DNA from: JBFHIZ01 sp963666475
Lineage (GTDB): Bacteria; Bacillota; Clostridia; Lachnospirales; Lachnospiraceae
NCBI GenBank assembly: GCA_963666475.2
Contig: CAXXJM010000001.1
Location: forward strand, 2,108,001-2,172,000
Reading direction: 5' to 3'
Length of the DNA: 64,000 nt
Of this stretch, positions 31,003 through 40,081 are shown in pieces. A model generated the notes under the pieces. The model searched no databases. It was not told the origin of the DNA and was given only the letters and a program-made list of their open reading frames with translations. The position numbers were made by a program, and so were the translations under genes. Positions within the stretch are counted from its first letter, which is position 1; every line of letters starts with the position of its first letter.

Positions 31003-31039
31003 GAGAATTTTGATAAAAAAGAAATAGGTAGGAATTTAT

Positions 31040-31810
31040 ATGATATTTGACACACATGCACATTATGACGATAAAAGTTATGATTTGGATCTTTTTGAAG
31101 TGATTCAGGAAATGATAAATGGGAATGTTACTCAAGTCGTGAATATAGGAGCATCGATGCAAAGCAGCAAGAATTCTATTGCACTTGCGAAGAAATACCC
31201 GCTTTTTTACGCAACAATTGGTGTTCATCCAGATGAAATATCAGGCTTATGTGAAGAAGATATGAACTGGCTGAGAGAACATGCAAAAGATGACCGGGTT
31301 GTTGCCATTGGTGAAATAGGCTTAGATTATTATTGGAATAAAGATAATAAAGAAGAGCAAAAAAAGTGGTTTAAAAGCCAAATTCAAATTGCAAGAGAGA
31401 ATAACCTACCGTTGGTCATTCACTCTAGAGATGCTGCCGCGGACACGCTTGAAATTTTAAAAGAAGAAAATGCACAAGAAATTGGTGGAATTATTCATTG
31501 CTATTCATACTCCGTCGAATTGATGAAAGAGTATGTAAAAATGGGGTTTTACATTGGAATTGGCGGAGTACTAACATTTAAGAATGCAAAAGTTATCAAA
31601 GAGGTCGTAGCAGAAATTCCAATGAATCGTCTCGTCTTAGAAACAGATGCACCATATTTATCACCAGATCCATTTCGCGGCAAAAGAAATATATCAACGA
31701 ATTTATACTATGTAGCATGCAAAGTAGCAGAAATAAAGGGGATAAGCTTAGAAGAAGTTTATCAAGAGACGTTCGAGAACGGATATCATGCATATCGCAT
31801 AAGCCGTTAG
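31040..31810 (+). CDS. tatD: TatD-family deoxyribonuclease
   Basis: The 256-residue metal hydrolase has the TatD pattern: DTHAHYDD near the start, IGVHPDE, GEIGLDYYW, LPLVIHSRDA, GGIIHCYSY and ETDAPYLSP, which supply the His, Asp and Glu metal ligands. It works as a 3'-5' nuclease in DNA repair and turnover. In many Bacillota rnmV lies between this gene and rsmA; here only 28 bases separate them. Confidence 0.95.
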   Translation: MIFDTHAHYDDKSYDLDLFEVIQEMINGNVTQVVNIGASMQSSKNSIALAKKYPLFYATIGVHPDEISGLCEEDMNWLREHAKDDRVVAIGEIGLDYYWNKDNKEEQKKWFKSQIQIARENNLPLVIHSRDAAADTLEILKEENAQEIGGIIHCYSYSVELMKEYVKMGFYIGIGGVLTFKNAKVIKEVVAEIPMNRLVLETDAPYLSPDPFRGKRNISTNLYYVACKVAEIKGISLEEVYQETFENGYHAYRISR

Positions 31811-31838
31811 GAAGTTTGTCAAAATAGAAAGGGACAAA

Positions 31839-32711
31839 ATGGCAACATTAGGTAATCCAACCAATACAATAGCAGTCTTAAATAAATATGGATTTTCATT
31901 CCAAAAAAAGTTTGGTCAGAATTTTTTGATTGATCGACATATTCTGGAGAGCATTGTGGATAAGTCAAAAATTACAAAGGATGATTGTGTACTGGAGATT
32001 GGACCGGGTATTGGCACGATGACGCAGTATCTTGCCGAGACAGCAGGCAAGGTCATAGCTGTAGAAATTGATAAAGCATTGATTCCAATCTTAGAAGATA
32101 CACTCTCTGAATATGACAATATAAAAGTTATTAATGCAGACATTCTGAAAGTAGATATTTCAAAACTTGTAGATGAAGAAAATGGAGGAAGACCAATTAA
32201 AGTGGTTGCAAACCTTCCATATTATATTACAACACCAATTATTATGGGGCTCTTTGAAAAAGAAGTCATGTTGGACAGCATTACCGTAATGGTTCAAAAA
32301 GAAGTTGCAGACCGAATGAAAGTCGGTCCTGGAACAAAGGACTACGGTGCACTTTCTCTAGCTGTTCAATATTATGCGAAACCTGAAATCGTAATGGAAG
32401 TTCCACCAAATTGTTTTATGCCTAGACCAAAAGTTGGATCTGCTGTAATTCGACTGGATAGATATCCAAACAAAGGTGTTACAGTCAAAGATGAAAAATT
32501 AATGTTTCAAATTATTCGTGCTTCATTCAACCAAAGACGAAAGACACTGGTAAATGGGATAATGAATGCTGGAGGACTTGGATTTTCAAAGGAAAATGTT
32601 TTAGACGCATTAGCTCAAATGGGAGAAAAAGAAACCGTAAGAGGAGAGACTTTTTCACTTGAAAAATTTGCAGAGTTTAGTGATTTGCTCATGGAATTGA
32701 GAAAAGAATAG
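31839..32711 (+). CDS. rsmA: 16S rRNA dimethyladenosine transferase
   Basis: The 290-residue enzyme (KsgA) dimethylates the two adjacent adenines in helix 45 of 16S rRNA. The SAM motif LEIGPGIGTMTQ (near 51), the acidic AVEIDK, and the catalytic NLPYYITTPII (near 124) are clear, and SFNQRRKTL and LSLEKF-like features lie in the C-terminal domain. A good terminator follows. Confidence 0.96.
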   Translation: MATLGNPTNTIAVLNKYGFSFQKKFGQNFLIDRHILESIVDKSKITKDDCVLEIGPGIGTMTQYLAETAGKVIAVEIDKALIPILEDTLSEYDNIKVINADILKVDISKLVDEENGGRPIKVVANLPYYITTPIIMGLFEKEVMLDSITVMVQKEVADRMKVGPGTKDYGALSLAVQYYAKPEIVMEVPPNCFMPRPKVGSAVIRLDRYPNKGVTVKDEKLMFQIIRASFNQRRKTLVNGIMNAGGLGFSKENVLDALAQMGEKETVRGETFSLEKFAEFSDLLMELRKE

Positions 32712-32730
32712 AAGGGTTATAATTGAAAAT

Positions 32731-32766
32731 AAAAAAGATGGCACTGTAATTTGTGCCATCTTTTTT
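32731..32766 (+). terminator. Bidirectional terminator between rsmA and the ABC permease gene
   Basis: AAAAAAGATGGCAC and GTGCCATCTTTTTT are perfect complements over eight loop bases, so T runs lie on both strands. Confidence 0.92.
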
Positions 32767-32778
32767 ATTGGAAATGAA

Positions 32779-34851
32779 TTAGTGTATATAACTACTAATG
32801 AAGGAAGGCAACTCACCGTAATAGGTAAAAGACCCACGCATAATATCGTCTTCATATGGAATACCTGTGTTTGGGTAAACGTAAATATCTACATAATACA
32901 AGGAAGAATTATTTTCTATACGACTAGCTCTTTCGTAAAATGTATAATCAAGAGAAGATGAATATACATTTGGAAGTAAGATATCTAGTTCCTCTGAATC
33001 GGTAATTTGAAAGGAATGTTCATTCTCATAATTTTGATCATATAGAAAAAATTGGACTCTGCTAACTTGTGAAGAATTCAAATGTATATCCTGATCCAAT
33101 CCGTAGGATTCTAAGAGAGTCAAAGTATTTGTAAAATTTTGATAGATCGGAAGTTTCATAAAGTTGGCTTCCTCTCGCACTTCAATACTCCATTCACAAA
33201 CGGGTGTTTGTAATACATTATTTTCATAGGTGTAGAATTCCAGGTCTTTGAAGTATGCATCAAGTATTTGTGAAATCTTTTCCGATTCTACATGAATATC
33301 ATAGGTACCATTTGAGAAGTATAAAATAGGCGATATGGTTGTCTCAATTTTCTGCTGGACTGAGTTTCGAATGGAATCTTTGTACTCTGCATTATCTATA
33401 ATTGCTTTCAATTCTTCGTTGGATTCACTATACTCGATTTGATAACGCCTGCGAACGTCACGTCCATTTTTCAGATGGAAGGTAATCTCTGTTGAATATA
33501 GAGATAGTCCATCCGAATAAAAATCGGAAATAATGGAATCGTAGTTGTCTTCAAAACCTAAAGCATTGGAAGCCAAATCAATATAAGGCTGAACATTGGA
33601 CGTCCAAATTGAATCTTCGAAATCTTCAGGGTCATCAGAATAATTATAGTAATATCGATCACTTCCTGAGCCTATCTGTTGAAAATAGGAGGAATTGATA
33701 CTACAGCTTTCAACTTGATTCAATTCTGGGATAAAGCTGTCTACATTCAGGATATCAAAATAAATACAACTAAAATATAAAAAACTGATGGAGACACTAA
33801 TAATTAGGGTATACCACATTCGAAACATAGAACGTACATCGTATTCAAAAATAATATTTAAAGCAGCATATGTAATAAACGCAGTAAAAACAATTCCGAA
33901 AAGGGCAATCCATAATTTATCGTTTGTTAAATTGTAGAAAAATAAACCACCTGCGAGTGATACAATAATCTGGATAAAAATACTGATCCAGGGCTTGGTC
34001 TTTGGAAATGATATGGAACGTTCTGTAGCTTCATTTGGGCGAATTGAATATAGAAAGAATGCAAGACCCAAGAAAATGAAGGCATAAGCTAGAATCCATA
34101 TAATATATTTGATCAAACTCAATTGAAAGTAAGCTGATGAAGAATACTGATAATACATATCATCGAAAATCCTTAAGAACGGATAAATGGGAACGGTGAT
34201 AAACAGTCCATTTTCCTGCATAACAAAATGATCAAAGAAATAATTCACATAATTATTGTGTATGATACGAATAAAAAATTCATAAGCACCCAAAACAAAA
34301 ACGGCCAAAATGCTGACGATTGTATTGCCAGTAAGCATAATTGCAACGGTTGTTAATTCAAAGACAGCCATGAAAATTGAAAAGTATATGAAAAACGAAG
34401 CATAAAAATCAACAATACAGAATAAGGTTGTCAATCTCTCAATATTCCCAATGAGTAAACCTAAAGACCCAAATGCTAAATGAAAAAAAACAAAGGTCAG
34501 GATACTAGTCGTTTGAATTACAAAAAATCTTTTTTTCGAAGAAACTGGGACACTTAAATACATGTCGATTTTTCTTCGATTAAATAAATAGGAATATCCT
34601 TGTAGGGCAAGTATCACTCCAAAGACGGCAGTCATCAAGAGTAAAATTGGGCTTAGACTCATATATTCATGAAACATGTTTTGAGCATTTAATAGAGTTT
34701 CTAAATTTGAATCTTGATCAATTTGATTGATTTGAATTACTGGAACGATAATATACGTAATAAAGTAGTATAAAGAAATAAGAAGTACGACCCAAATTCG
34801 TCTCTTTAGGTTTTCCTTACAACTAGTCAAGAATGATCCGTTTAATGTCAT
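32779..34851 (-). CDS. ABC transporter permease, DUF6449-like
   Basis: The 690-residue membrane protein has about eleven or twelve helices in the first 370 residues (NLKRRIWVVLLISLYYFI, MTAVFGVILALQGYSYLFNRRK and so on), then a long outer domain of about 300 residues rich in Tyr and Ser. FNRRKIDMYLSVPVSSKKRFF is like the coupling region in the ABC-2 group of GntR-linked transporters. I start at the second ATG (MTLNGSF) because GGAGG lies nine bases before it; this overlaps the ATPase gene by 29 bases. It should form the membrane part of the transporter encoded upstream. Cargo is unknown. Confidence 0.82.
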   Translation of the reverse strand: MTLNGSFLTSCKENLKRRIWVVLLISLYYFITYIIVPVIQINQIDQDSNLETLLNAQNMFHEYMSLSPILLLMTAVFGVILALQGYSYLFNRRKIDMYLSVPVSSKKRFFVIQTTSILTFVFFHLAFGSLGLLIGNIERLTTLFCIVDFYASFFIYFSIFMAVFELTTVAIMLTGNTIVSILAVFVLGAYEFFIRIIHNNYVNYFFDHFVMQENGLFITVPIYPFLRIFDDMYYQYSSSAYFQLSLIKYIIWILAYAFIFLGLAFFLYSIRPNEATERSISFPKTKPWISIFIQIIVSLAGGLFFYNLTNDKLWIALFGIVFTAFITYAALNIIFEYDVRSMFRMWYTLIISVSISFLYFSCIYFDILNVDSFIPELNQVESCSINSSYFQQIGSGSDRYYYNYSDDPEDFEDSIWTSNVQPYIDLASNALGFEDNYDSIISDFYSDGLSLYSTEITFHLKNGRDVRRRYQIEYSESNEELKAIIDNAEYKDSIRNSVQQKIETTISPILYFSNGTYDIHVESEKISQILDAYFKDLEFYTYENNVLQTPVCEWSIEVREEANFMKLPIYQNFTNTLTLLESYGLDQDIHLNSSQVSRVQFFLYDQNYENEHSFQITDSEELDILLPNVYSSSLDYTFYERASRIENNSSLYYVDIYVYPNTGIPYEDDIMRGSFTYYGELPSFISSYIH

Positions 34852-35740
34852 ATCCAACTTCCTCCGTTTCATTAATAAATATTTCTTCTAAAGATAAAGG
34901 AATGATTTCATAATATGTAAGATTTCCCTTTTCGAATACTTCAGAAATAATTTCCCGTGTCTCACGGAATGTGATGGTATATAGTTTTCCACGACTTTCA
35001 GATTTTAGGATACGCAGATTTTTTGTAATGGCATCAATTTGTTCTTTTGAATCTGCAACACATTGTACTTTTTGCATGTGCATTTTTAAGTCGGTGAGAT
35101 CTTTTGAGAAAAGAATGCCACCTTTATGAAGAAGTCCAACGAGATCACAGATATCCTCAAGTTCTCGCAAGTTATGAGAAGCGATGATTGGCGTAAGACC
35201 TCTACTATCCATTTCGCTTGCCAAAATGGATTTGATTCCCTGGCGCATTACTGGATCAAGCCCATCAAAAGTTTCATCGCAAAATAAGTAATCAGTATTG
35301 GAACAAATTCCAAGCAACAAAGATAATTGTTTCTTCATTCCCTTAGAGAATGTGTTGATTTTACGGTTCTTCTCGAGATCAAATTTTTCCAAGTAAGCAT
35401 AAAATTTCTCGAGATCAAAGTTTAAATAAACGGATGCATAATAAGCCGCCATTTCAGCTGACGTTGCATTTCGAAAGAAATAGGAGTCATCTGCGATGAA
35501 AAAGAATTGCTTTTTGCATTCAGAATTGTTGTATACCTTTTGGTCATTAATTGTAATTTCACCAGAAGTTGGTTTTAGTATGCCTGCCATCATACGAAGA
35601 AGCGTACTTTTCCCGGCACCATTGGTCCCCACCAGACCAAAAATATTTCCAGATGGAATCGTAAAAGATACTTGGTTGACCGCGATAATTTGTTCAAAAT
35701 GCTTACTTACATTAGAAATATCTATTTTATTTGAATTCAT
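34823..35740 (-). CDS. ABC transporter ATP-binding protein
   Basis: The 305-residue ATPase has Walker A GTNGAGKST near 38-46, signature NTFSKGMKKQLSLLLG, Walker B YLFCDETFDGLD and the switch His in IIASHNL. The signature is FSKGM rather than LSGGQ, as in the YtrB/EcsA-type group. A C-terminal part of about 80 residues is a small regulatory domain. It overlaps the regulator gene upstream by 14 bases and the permease downstream, so the three genes are tightly coupled. Confidence 0.93.
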   Translation of the reverse strand: MNSNKIDISNVSKHFEQIIAVNQVSFTIPSGNIFGLVGTNGAGKSTLLRMMAGILKPTSGEITINDQKVYNNSECKKQFFFIADDSYFFRNATSAEMAAYYASVYLNFDLEKFYAYLEKFDLEKNRKINTFSKGMKKQLSLLLGICSNTDYLFCDETFDGLDPVMRQGIKSILASEMDSRGLTPIIASHNLRELEDICDLVGLLHKGGILFSKDLTDLKMHMQKVQCVADSKEQIDAITKNLRILKSESRGKLYTITFRETREIISEVFEKGNLTYYEIIPLSLEEIFINETEEVGYDIKRIILD

Positions 35741-36107
35741 TCAGACTTCCTCCCCCCACGGATTTTATTTTAGAAATAATCTGATCATCGGTAATGCCGA
35801 GCTTTTTGGCTTCCGCTACCAAGCGTTGTATGTCGCTTAAGACTTCTTTTTTCTTTTCTTCTTTTTGAGAAATATCAAAATTAACGAACACACCCTTACC
35901 TTTTATGGTATAGGTATATCCACGTCTTTCGAGTTCCGTATATGCTTTTTGGATGGTATTAGGATTTAATGAAAGCTCCATAGCAAGTTTTCGGACCGAC
36001 GGCATTTTGCTGTCCGGCTCCAATGCACCATGAACAATCAAATTTTCATACTTCTCTACAATCTGTTCAAATATAGGGCGACTATCTTTATAGTCAATCC
36101 AAATCAT
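35727..36107 (-). CDS. GntR-family regulator (YtrA subfamily)
   Basis: The 126-residue protein has a winged helix in the first 75 residues: RPIFEQIVEKYENLIVHGAL, MPSVRKLAMELSLNPNTIQK and YTELERRGYTYTIKGKGVFV. A short helical tail of about 40 residues replaces the large effector domain, as in YtrA-type regulators of ABC exporters. It leads the operon, and its promoter carries a perfect palindrome, so it most likely represses its own operon. In related systems the signal is a cell-wall-active compound; the signal here is unknown. Confidence 0.93.
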   Translation of the reverse strand: MIWIDYKDSRPIFEQIVEKYENLIVHGALEPDSKMPSVRKLAMELSLNPNTIQKAYTELERRGYTYTIKGKGVFVNFDISQKEEKKKEVLSDIQRLVAEAKKLGITDDQIISKIKSVGGGSLNEFK

Positions 36108-36136
36108 AGCAAATCCTCCTTTTGATAAGATATTTC

Positions 36137-36196
36137 ATACTAACTGTACTACAACAGATAATACAGTTAGTATAGCAAAAAAAGTGGAAATGTCAA
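36137..36196 (-). promoter_or_regulatory. Promoter and palindromic operator of the GntR-ABC operon
   Basis: On the minus strand TTGACA (36191-36196) and TATACT (36169-36174) are 16 bases apart. The arms ATACTAACTGTA (36137-36148) and TACAGTTAGTAT (36162-36173) are perfect inverted repeats, 13 bases apart. The right arm overlaps the -10 box, as expected for an autorepressed promoter. Confidence 0.88.
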
Positions 36197-36229
36197 GAGT
36201 AAATTTAATGACATTTCCACTTCTAAAAT

Positions 36230-37240
36230 TTACAGCGAGTTTTTAGCGCGTTCGTACTGAATATTAATATCTTTTGCTATGTCTTCATTACCCGCAAGAC
36301 CATCCGAATGATAAGCTTTCATCAGATCTCGATATCTTTTTTGGAGCATGGCTTGGTCCTTGCATCCTAGGAAAAAATCAAAATCAGAATGGGTCGTGCG
36401 ATGATTGGATATATTACGTTCTTCATAATTATGCTCTTTATCGTGAATTCGCTCTTCATTTGTTTCATAATGTGATTGTTTGGCGTGTTCACGTTGGTTT
36501 GCGAGCAATAGATTGAACATCATGTGAAGGCTTTCGGTATCGGTAGCAAGTTCATCAAAACGAATATCTAAGTCTTTGCAGATCTGCTCGAACTCCTCAT
36601 CTTCTGCGGTACATAATTCGATTAATTCATTATGAATTTGAGCTTTAATCTGATTAATCTGTCGTGTAAAGTAAGTAAATTCAGGAGATAAAGAATCTTG
36701 ATACATTTTCATATTAGAGAGGATATGCATGACTTTGTTGTTGAGGGATTCATATTTTCTTGCTTTTCTGAAAAGTATTTTTTGCCCGTCTTCATATTCT
36801 CCTAAATATTTATATTGAGTTTTTCCATTTGCTTCATAATCAGCATCATACTGTTCCTGACTTTTTTTGAGCGGTCGAATCAGCAATAGATAATAAAGAA
36901 GATTCAAAAGTAAGGCAGAAATCAAGATGCAAAGAACAACGCTTTTAGAAGTTATATCTGAGATGACATATCCAACCGGAATAGACGCAAATATCTGAAA
37001 AAGCAAGCCGATATATTCTGTATAGAACAGGAAATAATAAAAGAATGCAAATATAATGGAACTCCCTGCAAGAATCAGTATTTGATAAAGAAAATCCATC
37101 GATTTTAGATTGGATTCAGTAATCCAGGAAAGCGGAACAAAAAAATAAACATAAAAAAACAACCCCAGAAAAGTAATAACTTCTATAAGGTATAACGAAA
37201 TTCCTTTTTGTACTTTTCGTAAGTCTCGATAAGTAAGCAT
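36230..37240 (-). CDS. Membrane protein with degenerate J-like C-terminal domain
   Basis: The 336-residue protein has four membrane helices in the first 120 residues (about 14-34, 49-70, 74-92, 98-120). The middle (about 125-240) is charged and helical, 255-285 is His-rich and polar, and the last 50 residues (FDFFLGCKDQAMLQKRYRD, LMKAYHSDGLAGNEDIA, NIQYERAKNSL) look like a J-domain of DnaJ type. The HPD motif that activates DnaK is HSD here, so it may not stimulate DnaK. It stands alone, divergent from the efflux operon. Role unknown; membrane tethering of a chaperone or a structural J-like part are possibilities. Confidence 0.7.
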   Translation of the reverse strand: MLTYRDLRKVQKGISLYLIEVITFLGLFFYVYFFVPLSWITESNLKSMDFLYQILILAGSSIIFAFFYYFLFYTEYIGLLFQIFASIPVGYVISDITSKSVVLCILISALLLNLLYYLLLIRPLKKSQEQYDADYEANGKTQYKYLGEYEDGQKILFRKARKYESLNNKVMHILSNMKMYQDSLSPEFTYFTRQINQIKAQIHNELIELCTAEDEEFEQICKDLDIRFDELATDTESLHMMFNLLLANQREHAKQSHYETNEERIHDKEHNYEERNISNHRTTHSDFDFFLGCKDQAMLQKRYRDLMKAYHSDGLAGNEDIAKDINIQYERAKNSL

Positions 37241-37357
37241 TTCAGAGATCTCCTTCGAATCATATTTGAGTTAACTATTACATATGGAAAATTTTTTGTC
37301 AAATATAAAATTTATATTAAAACACTAGGAAATAAAGGTAAATTTATGGTTGGATTA

Positions 37358-37387
37358 TTGACAATAAAAGCTGTCGTATTGTATTAT
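37358..37387 (+). promoter_or_regulatory. Promoter of the MacAB-type operon
   Basis: Perfect TTGACA and TATTAT are 18 bases apart, about 85 bases before the start codon. Confidence 0.65.
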
Positions 37388-37470
37388 GCATATAGTACAA
37401 GGCGAAAACGATAATTTGAGAATTATAGAAATACGCTACAGAAAATATTATGGAGAACATAGGAGTGGTT

Positions 37471-39348
37471 ATGAAAAAATTTTTGAAGAGGCATAGAAAA
37501 GGATTGATTGTTCTTGTTGTCATAGTTTCTTTGGTAGTTGCCGGAGGAGCATATATCAGAAGACAGGTAGAGAATTTACAAGAAGTACTGACGAGCCAGT
37601 ATGCGACAACGGAACTTGAAAAAAAGACAATTATTAATTCCATCAATATTAACGGAACGATTGCAAGTGACGAACGAAAGGATGTTGCCATTCCTTTATC
37701 AAATATTGAGATTCAGCAGCTGCAAATTAAAGTTGGGGACATTGTGACTCAAGGGGATATACTTGGAGTTTTTGATGCAACAGATATTCAAAAAAATCTG
37801 GATGATGCCAAACAATCATTATATATAGCTTCAACGCAAACAAATAATTCCATAAGCTCTGCAAAAGACAGTTTGGACAATGTTGTGGAAAGTGCAGAGA
37901 TAAATAACGCAAGGGCGCAGGATAATTTGGACGCAGCATACTTTGACTTTGCGGCAGCAGGAGCAGACGAGGCAGCAGCTAAGACAGAATATGATACGGC
38001 TATCGCAGAGACCAATGCAGCAAAAGCAGCATATGATCAGGCTGTGAATGGGACAGCCGTAGCGCAGCGAGCTTATTATGATGCAATGATAGCAGCTGGA
38101 GTGAACTTAGAGACCTTTAACACAAATCTAGCAGCAGTGAAGGCTGCCGATGTGGTCGCACCGCTTTTATATCCTTGGGATACCGTGACAATTACGACAA
38201 GTCTTGTAGGTCTGCCCGTTGCTCCAGCGATCAATACAATTGCCGATTTGTCGGATCCGTTGGTTCAGCCGTGGGCAGAAGGGAAAACGACAGTAGCATT
38301 AGCACTTGTTGCAAGAGATGCGCTAGTTAGTGCAATAACAACATTGGTTGCCAGTCAGGTTTCACAGGCCACATATGATACTGCGATTGCGAATGTGAGT
38401 GTAACCAGTGCACAGGCACTTCTTACTGCTGCAGAGACAAAAGAAGCCTCTTTATTGGCAGACTATACAACTAAGAAAGCTACTTCTGACCAAAAAAAAT
38501 CGATATACGATAGTGCAACATCGGTGCGCGAAGCAAAAGCCGATGTATACAACAATGCAGCACTAACATTAAAAGACACCATTCGTTCCAATGAAACTAC
38601 TGTAGATGCACAGGAAAGTAGTTTGGATAGTACAAAATTAAATTCAACAAATGCAACGGTAACTCAAGAAAACCAAGTGAAAATGTATGAGGAACAATTG
38701 GATGCAACTACCATATATGCTCCATTCTCTGGAACAATAACAGCAATTAATTATGATGAAGGCGACACATATAATGGAGGTGTGCTTTATACCATCCAGG
38801 ATTGTGAAGCTTTGATTATTACGGCTTCTGTTGATCAATATGACATCAGTGATATCAAGACAGGGATGCGTGCAGTGTTTAAAACAGATACAACAGGAGA
38901 TGAGGAAATGATCGGTACGGTTACCTTTGTATCACCAGTTCCAGAATCCAGCTCTCTATCTGGTGGAACTTTTTATCCAATTGAAATCACGATTGAAAAT
39001 CCGAATGAGAGACTTCGACTTGGTATGTCTGCGCAGGTAAATATTGTACTCGAAGAAGCAGAAAGTGTATTTGCAGTTCCTTACGAAAGTGTACGTACCG
39101 ATGTAGATGGAAACACATATATTAATGTAATTGTAGAAGCAACAGAAGAAGAGGCAGCAGAAAATGGAACCAATACTGCAGCGAGTGTACTGACACAAAA
39201 CACTAAGAAAATCTATGTAGAAGTAGGTTTAGAAACAAGTTACTATACGGAGATACGAAGTGATGAACTTGAAGAAGGAATGATCGTACAACTCACGTAT
39301 TATGACAATACTTTATTGGAGTCAATGACAGGATTGAGTGGACAATAG
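37471..39348 (+). CDS. Efflux adaptor protein (MacA/HlyD-like) with long Ala-rich hairpin
   Basis: The 625-residue protein has a membrane anchor near 9-27 and a lipoyl/barrel part split by a very long hairpin, as in membrane fusion proteins: VAIPLSNIEIQQLQIKVGDIVTQGDILGVFD (first half) and IYAPFSGTITAINYDEGD near residue 420 (second half). About residues 95-395 are Ala-rich, partly coiled-coil, but interrupted by a Pro/Val-rich part (about 195-275) with no heptads. A barrel and macroglobulin-like part follow to near 600. AGGAG before the second ATG decides the start; the earlier ATG lacks a site. ATPase and permease genes follow directly, so it should link them to export or to the envelope. 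Confidence 0.85.
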   Translation: MKKFLKRHRKGLIVLVVIVSLVVAGGAYIRRQVENLQEVLTSQYATTELEKKTIINSININGTIASDERKDVAIPLSNIEIQQLQIKVGDIVTQGDILGVFDATDIQKNLDDAKQSLYIASTQTNNSISSAKDSLDNVVESAEINNARAQDNLDAAYFDFAAAGADEAAAKTEYDTAIAETNAAKAAYDQAVNGTAVAQRAYYDAMIAAGVNLETFNTNLAAVKAADVVAPLLYPWDTVTITTSLVGLPVAPAINTIADLSDPLVQPWAEGKTTVALALVARDALVSAITTLVASQVSQATYDTAIANVSVTSAQALLTAAETKEASLLADYTTKKATSDQKKSIYDSATSVREAKADVYNNAALTLKDTIRSNETTVDAQESSLDSTKLNSTNATVTQENQVKMYEEQLDATTIYAPFSGTITAINYDEGDTYNGGVLYTIQDCEALIITASVDQYDISDIKTGMRAVFKTDTTGDEEMIGTVTFVSPVPESSSLSGGTFYPIEITIENPNERLRLGMSAQVNIVLEEAESVFAVPYESVRTDVDGNTYINVIVEATEEEAAENGTNTAASVLTQNTKKIYVEVGLETSYYTEIRSDELEEGMIVQLTYYDNTLLESMTGLSGQ

Positions 39349-39376
39349 CAACCGGTTTCATAGAATGGAGTATTGA

Positions 39377-40081
39377 ATGGGAAAAGAAATTATTCAATTA
39401 AAAAATATCGTAAAGCGATTTTTCATTGGGCATCCAAATGAACTTGAAATTTTGCACGGTCTGGATATCACAATAAATGAGGGTGAATTTGTCTCGATTG
39501 TTGGAGAGTCTGGATCTGGAAAATCGACTTTGATGAATATCATAGGAGCACTTGACCGCCCGACAGAAGGTGAATATATATTAGACGAAGTGGACGTATG
39601 TGACGCGCATGATGCAAAACTTTCAGAAATCAGAAATGCAAAAATTGGGTTTGTTTTTCAAACTTACAATTTAGTGGCCAGGACATCCGCCCTTAAAAAT
39701 GTAGAACTACCTTTGCTTTATGCGGGTGTTTCAAAAAGAAAAAGAACGGTACGGGCTAAAGAATTGCTAGAGGCTGTAGGAATGGGAGACCGAATTTCTC
39801 ATACACCGGATGAATTATCTGGAGGACAAAAACAAAGGGTAGCAATTGCTCGCGCAATGGCAAACGACCCTGCCATCATTCTTGCAGATGAACCAACCGG
39901 TGCGCTTGATTCAGTTACTGGAAACATGATTATGGATATTTTCCTAAAACTTAACAAAGAGCAAGGAAAAACCATTGTATTAATAACGCATTCAATGGAG
40001 CTGGCACAGCAAACAGAGAGAATCATCACATTAAAGGACGGACGAATCATAGGAGAGAGCAAAGGAGACTTGGCATGTTAA
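39377..40081 (+). CDS. ABC transporter ATP-binding protein (MacB/LolD type)
   Basis: The 234-residue ATPase has Walker A GESGSGKST near 41-49, Q-loop FVFQTYNL, signature LSGGQKQRVAIARA and Walker B IILADEPTGALD with the family's GALD loop. This is the MacB/FtsE group that drives mechanical work on an FtsX-like permease rather than transmembrane passage. Its stop overlaps the permease start by seven bases, and the adaptor gene ends 28 bases upstream. Confidence 0.95.
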   Translation: MGKEIIQLKNIVKRFFIGHPNELEILHGLDITINEGEFVSIVGESGSGKSTLMNIIGALDRPTEGEYILDEVDVCDAHDAKLSEIRNAKIGFVFQTYNLVARTSALKNVELPLLYAGVSKRKRTVRAKELLEAVGMGDRISHTPDELSGGQKQRVAIARAMANDPAIILADEPTGALDSVTGNMIMDIFLKLNKEQGKTIVLITHSMELAQQTERIITLKDGRIIGESKGDLAC

